This document shows positions 58,723-64,000 of a DNA stretch of 64,000 nucleotides, in pieces. Source of the stretch: Hydrangea macrophylla. Lineage: Eukaryota; Streptophyta; Magnoliopsida; Cornales; Hydrangeaceae. Under the pieces are notes generated by a model that worked only from the letters and a program-made list of their open reading frames with translations, was not told where the DNA came from and searched no databases. A program made the translations under genes and the position numbers. Position 1 is the stretch's first letter. Each line of letters opens with the position of its first letter. The stretch spans positions 31,369,850 to 31,433,849 of the forward strand of contig CM066991.1 in the NCBI GenBank assembly GCA_033977485.1, in the 5' to 3' direction.

Positions 58723-58740
58723 TCCCCAGCAGAGTCGCCA
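58723..58740 (-). promoter_or_regulatory. primer binding site of element F
   Basis: The minus strand reads TGGCGACTCTGCTGGGGA, 3 nt after the LTR end (spacer ATC). This is the form seen in other Tat/Ogre elements. I did not assign the tRNA. Confidence 0.85.
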
Positions 58741-58743
58741 GAT

Positions 58744-61700
58744 TGTGGACCACTGCGAATGAGGAGGTCCTGACGCTCTCCCTCGATAGTGTCCCGGGAC
58801 GGATCCCAAGGAGCACACTTCAGGGAAAACTAGGACTTCCTCACGCGATCCTAGAGACAAAGAGTCGCCACCTAATTTTTATCGGGAATTAGGAAACCCA
58901 AGTTTGACTCGCCCAAAATTGAATAAGGTTACTCGCCCTTCATTACCAGAAACAAGGTTCGGGGGTCTTGGTACGAGAGGGGAAGGAGCCCAAGCAGGAC
59001 TAAAGCACCCCCTCCTCGCCCTACCGAATGGTAGGCCTTGATTCAAATATCCTTGTTATTAATTCATAATAGATGTTGTTTCCTCAAACATACTAGATAG
59101 GTATATACATGGCAAAAAGAAACATCTAATGAAAATCATTTCAAGAGACTAAATCAAGTAGAAAGCGGATGCTCATGTAATACAAGGGAGAAGTATACTC
59201 ACAGTGGCTAGTCCCGCCCGGGACCGATGCAAATAAAGTAAACATGTCATGATATGCAAAGGGAACGAGAAGACTTACATTGGTTGACTCAAGCGGAGTT
59301 GCGAAAGCAAAAAGAATGGAAACGTGCAATGCAATCATGCAACAATCCTAGATAAGATGTCTCTAACAAATAATCATATAAACGGAGACTACCCTAAAGG
59401 AAATGTGTCGTTGAAATCAAAGTTGTAAACCTAGAAAAATTCTAAAAGAAAGGATAGAGATAGTACACGATACATGGGCACTAAGCCACATGTAGACGAG
59501 GCAAACCACAAATCGACGTCCGGGTCCGAGGCACTTAATTCTCTGCACTAATACACCAAAGAATACCCAAGCATTGCAAAAATACAAGCAAACAAATGAT
59601 ATGCATGATAAACAAAGGAAACATGTCATCAATCAAATTTCCAGATTCAGCAACCTCTAATGAATCCTATCAAAAGTGGTCGTAAACATGAGCTGGATAA
59701 AAACCCTTTTACAGAAAGTTAGATACATGTCTTAGGGAACTTCTCCAAAAAGTGGGACCTCAATATCAATTTTATGGTTTGAGAAATAAATGTTTTGGGA
59801 ACAGTGGATCAGGACTGTCCATTGTTCTTGTAAAAATCATAATTAAATCTACAAAAATCATATGAAGCTCTATTTGGTGTCAAAAGAAAGCTATTTCATT
59901 GTAGTATATGATAAAAATAAACCCATGGACATTCTGTAATCACAAGGTTTCCGAAAAAGTGTTTTAAACAGACTCTGTTATTCTGGAAATTTGGTATCAT
60001 TTGACAAATGAATGCAAAACATAATAGAAGTATAATAGAAGTTCATGAATCATGTTAACCAAGTTGATTTAAGCTTTTGATCTCTCATCCATTTATCTTA
60101 GGTGATTTCTAAACCAAGTTTTATTCATCAATTGTTGTTGAGTGATCAAGGTATGACCATTTTGTATGCATAATCATATTTGTAGTTAAACTTAGAAAAT
60201 TCCAGAATAGTTGTATCAACTTTAAACGCTTAGAAAACGATCTTAACTCGATCGTATGCTCACGATTTTACATCGGCATATAGATATATGAGTTAGGAAT
60301 CATCCCCAAAAAGCGGAACGTCGATAACTATTATAGATTTTCTGAAATTCAAGCACAAAGAGACGATGTTCAAATCTGTCAACCGATTTCTCAACAATTT
60401 CTAAAAATAGTATATGAATCCTAAAAGCTCTCAAAACGGACCGGATGAAAGCTAATTCATCAAAGTTTACCCAGAAAATTTGAAATCCATCAAACTATGG
60501 GTTTTGATGGACCAAATCTAATGGACAAAACCAATCTGCTTTGCTGAATTTTTATCTAGTTCATTTTAAAGTGTGAGGAAAACATTTTAGTGATAGTTGA
60601 AGCTTATTAGAGAGATCAAACTCATAGATCAACTTAATTATCATGATTCCCAATCAATTTAGCCCTCAAGTTCTATGAAGAACTTTTAGATCAAGGATCA
60701 AAGGGACTTATAAATATCATGTTGGAGATGAAATTCAATAGGAATTCTAGGTAATAGGAATAATCAAGAGATAGGTATGAACATAGAAATCATCCTTCTC
60801 ATAGATCATATTTCCAAACCATCATGGAATTCAAAATAGATATATGTATATATATATATAATCATGTATGCATGAATCTAAACTAAAATTGAAGAATGAG
60901 ACCAAAATTGAAAATCAAAGTGAAAAACAATCTCTAATTGTAAATTATCAATAAAAATCAAAGAGATTTGGATCTAACTATGTGAGTGTGTGAAGAACAT
61001 GAGAGGAAGAAGATGAGTGTTCTAATAAGTAGGAATAGAACTAAGTTAGATCCAAATCTTATAGATCTATATATACAAAGTAGGAATTAGAGATGAACTA
61101 TAGTGTTTACCTCTTGGAGGATTCTCAATTACAAGACCAAAATTGATTTGAAGATCTTCTTCTTCAAGTGTTATTCAAGTGTTCTTCAAGCACTCATCCA
61201 TGGAAGTTGAGGGAGGCAATTGATGTTCAAATTGTGGTCTAATTAGCCTAAGTTAATCTAAATTCAATTCATAATTTTCTCTCTCTAGAATTCCCCTAAA
61301 TTGAAAGTATATTCAAAGTATACTTATCTCTCTTGTATGTGCTTCTATGTGTGTTTGTATCTCCAAGTATATTCAAGTGTATCTCTTCCAAGTGTCTAGT
61401 GTGTTAAGATGTGATCTCATATGAGATGTATGAGATCTTATATAGAGTTTTGAAGACTTAGCTCTTAAGTTTCAGGGTTAAAACAGGATTTTTAGAGCTT
61501 AAAAGAGGGTTAAAATGGCCATTTCGGAGCCTAAACGCAATTTCCAGGCAATTTCCTCGCAGTGGGAAGCTTCTAGAAGGGTCTGGAACTCAAAAAGCTC
61601 CGTGGAGGACACAAATGGAAGTGGCGGTTATGGTGGGACCCGCCACCCCCATACCCAAAACCGCCAATTACTATTCTTGCTCCTCTGGTCACCCACAAAC

Positions 61701-62230
61701 CCTGTTTCAAAAATCACGTGCACTGCTTTTCCAGATTTTTGTAAAAATGCTTTTTGGTGTCCGAAATCGTCCGTTTACGTACCGTTGGAAAGCTGTCAGG
61801 TTGAATTTCAGTATAAAAATATTTCCAGAGGTTTTATAATGAGAATTGAAGTCCAATTGAAGTCCGGAAGTCCTCCGGAACTTTCGTCGTCTTTTTGAAA
61901 TCAAATGACGTCTTTTCCAAAATTGCTTTCAAATGTGCGTCGATTTCGAACTTTTCTTTAAAATTGAATCTCTGGATACCTAGAATACTGCGTTTAGAAC
62001 ACTTAATGTTCATATAACCCTGAGAGAATATGAATTCTGAGAGATGATTTTGACAAAACCGGGATTTATCCATGGAAAAGGGCTTTTCTGAGCTTGAAGT
62101 CACTTTCCGAAGTCCGATCTTCTGATTGTGTGGAATCCAGTACCTTCCACGGGGTACTTTTCATCATCGAATCCTCCAAGACGTTGTCCACCCTAAATCC
62201 TATCAGTGTGGTCAAAATTGGGTGTCTACA
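58744..62230 (-). mobile_element. 5' LTR of element F (3487 bp)
   Basis: Same length as the 3' LTR and nearly identical. It would supply the promoter of F: TATA CTATATAAG at 61437-61445, about 790 bp into the LTR in element orientation. On the minus strand TGGCGACTCT at 58870-58861 repeats the first ten bases of the PBS 117 nt before the LTR end. The TSD CAACA follows at 62231-62235. Confidence 0.97.
61437..61445 (-). promoter_or_regulatory. TATA box of element F promoter
   Basis: CTATATAAG on the minus strand, followed by ATCTCATACATCTCATATGAG. Another AT-rich candidate (TATATATAG near 61066-61075) lies further in. Confidence 0.5.
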
Positions 62231-62235
62231 CAACA

Positions 62236-62882
62236 GTTATCACTCGAGTATTGGGATGGCACTGTTTGAAGCCTTGTACGGACGGCCATGTCGATCTCCG
62301 TTGTGTTGGGCAGAAGTGGGAGACACAGAACTTTTGGGACCAGAGTTGGTGAGAGAGACCAATGAGAAGATTTCACTGGTCAAAGAAAGAATGAAAACTG
62401 CACAGAGTAGACACAAGAGTTATGCGGATCGACATCGAAAGGATTTGGAATTCAGTATCGGAGATCATGTACTCCTTAAAGTTTCACCTGTTCGGGGAGT
62501 AGTGCGTTTTGGTCAGAAAAGAGGGAAGTTGGCACCTCGTTTCATCGGACCGTTTGAGATATTGGAGCAAGTTGGAAAAGTGGCTTATCGGCTCGCGTTG
62601 CCACCAAAGATGTCTGGTGTTCATAATGTATTCCATGTCAGTATGTTAAGGAAATACATACGGGATCCTTCACACGTGGTTAATTTTGACGATATAGAGA
62701 TGAGTCAGAATGTTGTCTACAAGGATAGACCTGTGAGGATTCTTGACCAGAGTATCAAGAGGCTGAGAAGAAGAGACGTTCCTTTGGTTAAGGTTCAGTG
62801 GAGGCATCATGACGAGGGAGAAGCGTCGTGGGAGTTAGAGTCAGACATGAGGACTAGATACCCCGAGTTGTTTCAGGAATAG
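62236..62882 (+). pseudogene. pol: pol of element E, second part: integrase C-terminus and chromodomain-like tail
   Basis: This continues the integrase frame interrupted at 41497. With one CAACA copy removed the phase is kept exactly, and NNS-YHSSIGMALFEALYGR is the expected integrase sequence. It includes GRPCRSPLCWAEVG, then KLAPRFIGPFEIL and PPKMSGVHNVFHVSMLRKYI (the GPY/F-type module). It ends with LVKVQWRHHDEGEASWELE, the C-terminal half of a group II type chromodomain. No stop occurs until the natural TAG at 62880. Confidence 0.95.
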
Positions 62883-62907
62883 TTAGCTCAGATTTCGGGG
62901 CGAAATC

Positions 62908-62926
62908 TCTGTTAAGGTGGGTAGAG
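62908..62926 (+). promoter_or_regulatory. polypurine tract of element E
   Basis: TCTGTTAAGGTGGGTAGAG lies directly before TGTAACACCC. The palindromic GATTTCGGGGCGAAATC just upstream (62891-62907) is shared with element B. Confidence 0.7.
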
Positions 62927-64000
62927 TGTAACACCCTGTATTTATTTTTCGCTAATAAATAAATGTTGCATTTCATTTCCATGAGTATTTGATTTAATTT
63001 CTCTTTGTAATATTTATTCGGGGGTCAAACTGTAATTTCCATAAATATAGAAAATATTTTCTATGGTTTCAAAATCGATATCTATATTTTTGTATAAACC
63101 GGGAATTTAATTCCTACACTAATATTATTTTCTGCATTTTTATTTCAACCAGTTAATACCAGTTTATGTTTTAATCTGCGTTTATATCGCGTCTTGGGTG
63201 TGGGAGCACGTGAGCTCAACCACACCGTACATTTTCTACCCATTGCTTGGAGCCCAAAACATTGGGTTTATATATACATACGTTGGTGTCTCTCTCGCAC
63301 TCACAGTCTCTCATTTCTTTCTCTCAAATTCTCTCAAATTCTCTCTACTCTCTCAAGATCACACACACACATACAGTTTATATACTATATACATACACAC
63401 ATACATAGATATATAGCTATATATTTATACATCTCAAATCAAGAGGAAGAACGGAGGAGTAATTTCTATCTACGGATTATTCGGCGGAATTCTCGGTCTC
63501 AAATTCTCTGTTTAATTAACCCCAGTGAGTAATTTAAACTCACTCACAATGTTTATATATGTATAATTCAGTGCATATGTGTGTGTATATGTGTATATAC
63601 ATGTGATACACCATGGGAGCTTAAAATTGGAGTTTTGTAAAACTCAACCAAAATCAATTCCGCGAATTGATTATGGAAGATCTTTGTCCCAATAGGCTAC
63701 GGTTCAAATCCTACGTTGTAATTCATCCGTATCGCGACGAACGGTTGATTTAAAGTTTTGACACCCTTACTTTAATCGCGAATATCTAGAAATACAATCC
63801 GTAATTGTTTAAATTGATTTCGTACTCGTAATCTACGCGGAAAACCGAAGAGATCCATAAATTACACGCACTGTTTGAAACAGAATCTGAAAATGGGTCT
63901 ATAACAGCTTTTGAAATTGAAAACAGGGGAAAAACGAAGAAGATGTCATTCTGCAACAACTCGCGCGCGCGACCCGCTTGCGCGAGGCTCGCTCTCGCGG
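62927..64000 (+). mobile_element. 3' LTR of element E (truncated by window edge)
   Basis: It matches 35030 onward with scattered differences. The TATA box is at 63268-63277 and the CpG-rich segment begins near 63958. About 1.4 kb of the LTR, including the hairpin array, lies beyond the window. Confidence 0.95.

Larger units (their letters stand above)
41498..62230 (-). mobile_element. complete Tat-type Ty3/gypsy element F (20,733 bp)
   Basis: Two LTRs of 3487 bp each (41498-44984 and 58744-62230) differ at only three positions that I noticed. The TSD CAACA is perfect (41493-41497 and 62231-62235). PBS, gag-pol with a second archaeal-type RNase H before integrase, no chromodomain, a long 3' region with minisatellites and an antisense gene fit the Tat lineage (Retand/Ogre type). 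Unlike Ogre elements there is no ORF between PBS and gag. It sits in the integrase gene of E in the opposite orientation. Confidence 0.97.
35030..64000 (+). mobile_element. Tekay-like chromovirus element E, interrupted by F; right end outside window
   Basis: The 5' LTR is 35030-37473 and the 3' LTR starts at 62927. Internal sequence is 37474-41497 plus 62236-62926, about 4.7 kb once F (41498-62230) and one TSD copy are set aside. Domain order is gag, protease, RT, RNase H, integrase, chromodomain-like tail. E shares its coding layout with B, but its LTRs differ and it has no extra ORF before gag. It inserted into element C. Confidence 0.95.

Overview
The window is nuclear DNA from a flowering plant, probably a eudicot with a large repeat-rich genome. 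It contains no ordinary host gene that I can support. Almost every base belongs to nested Ty3/gypsy LTR retrotransposons of the Tekay-like chromovirus, Athila and Tat/Ogre groups. Boundaries were read from paired LTRs, TG...CA ends, primer binding sites (PBS), polypurine tracts (PPT) and target site duplications (TSD).

Layout. 1-4204: 3' end of a Tat-type element (A, + strand) with two tandem arrays and a 3' LTR at 1446-4204. 4205-5276 and 17132-24607: two halves of a decayed Athila-like element (- strand) with its PBS at 22171-22191 and a 5' LTR of about 22198-24607. 5277-17131: complete but mutated Tekay-like element B (+), TSD AATTC, which split the Athila integrase. 24608-27352: decayed intron-containing gene on the - strand with its own TATA box, followed by a + strand LTR from 27353. 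About 28050-30048 plus 30049-30265 and 33567-35029: LTR, leader, gag and protease of an old Tekay-like element C, interrupted by solo LTR D (30266-33566). 35030 to beyond 64000: Tekay-like element E (+). Its integrase gene is split by element F, a 20.7 kb Tat element on the - strand (41498-62230, TSD CAACA) with two 3487-bp LTRs that are nearly identical.

Inferred order of insertion: the antisense-gene element and C are oldest; Athila landed in the former; B and A landed in Athila; D and E landed in C; F landed in E and is youngest. B, C, E and Athila are inactivated by stops, frameshifts or lost catalytic residues. F has one nonsense codon in an otherwise continuous gag-pol frame of 2303 codons.

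Most notable content. (1) All four chromovirus LTR families (B, C, D, E) carry an array of short hairpins near the LTR 3' end. The unit sequences differ between families, yet B, D and E share an alternating short/long spacing of about 100 bp per pair, and several stems keep pairing through compensatory or G-U changes. (2) F carries a spliced plant mobile domain (PMD) gene antisense to gag-pol. (3) Three GGGCAAAC/GTTTGCCC hairpins that copy the PPT core follow the F pol stop. (4) Both Tat LTRs carry an internal copy of the start of the PBS near their 3' ends.
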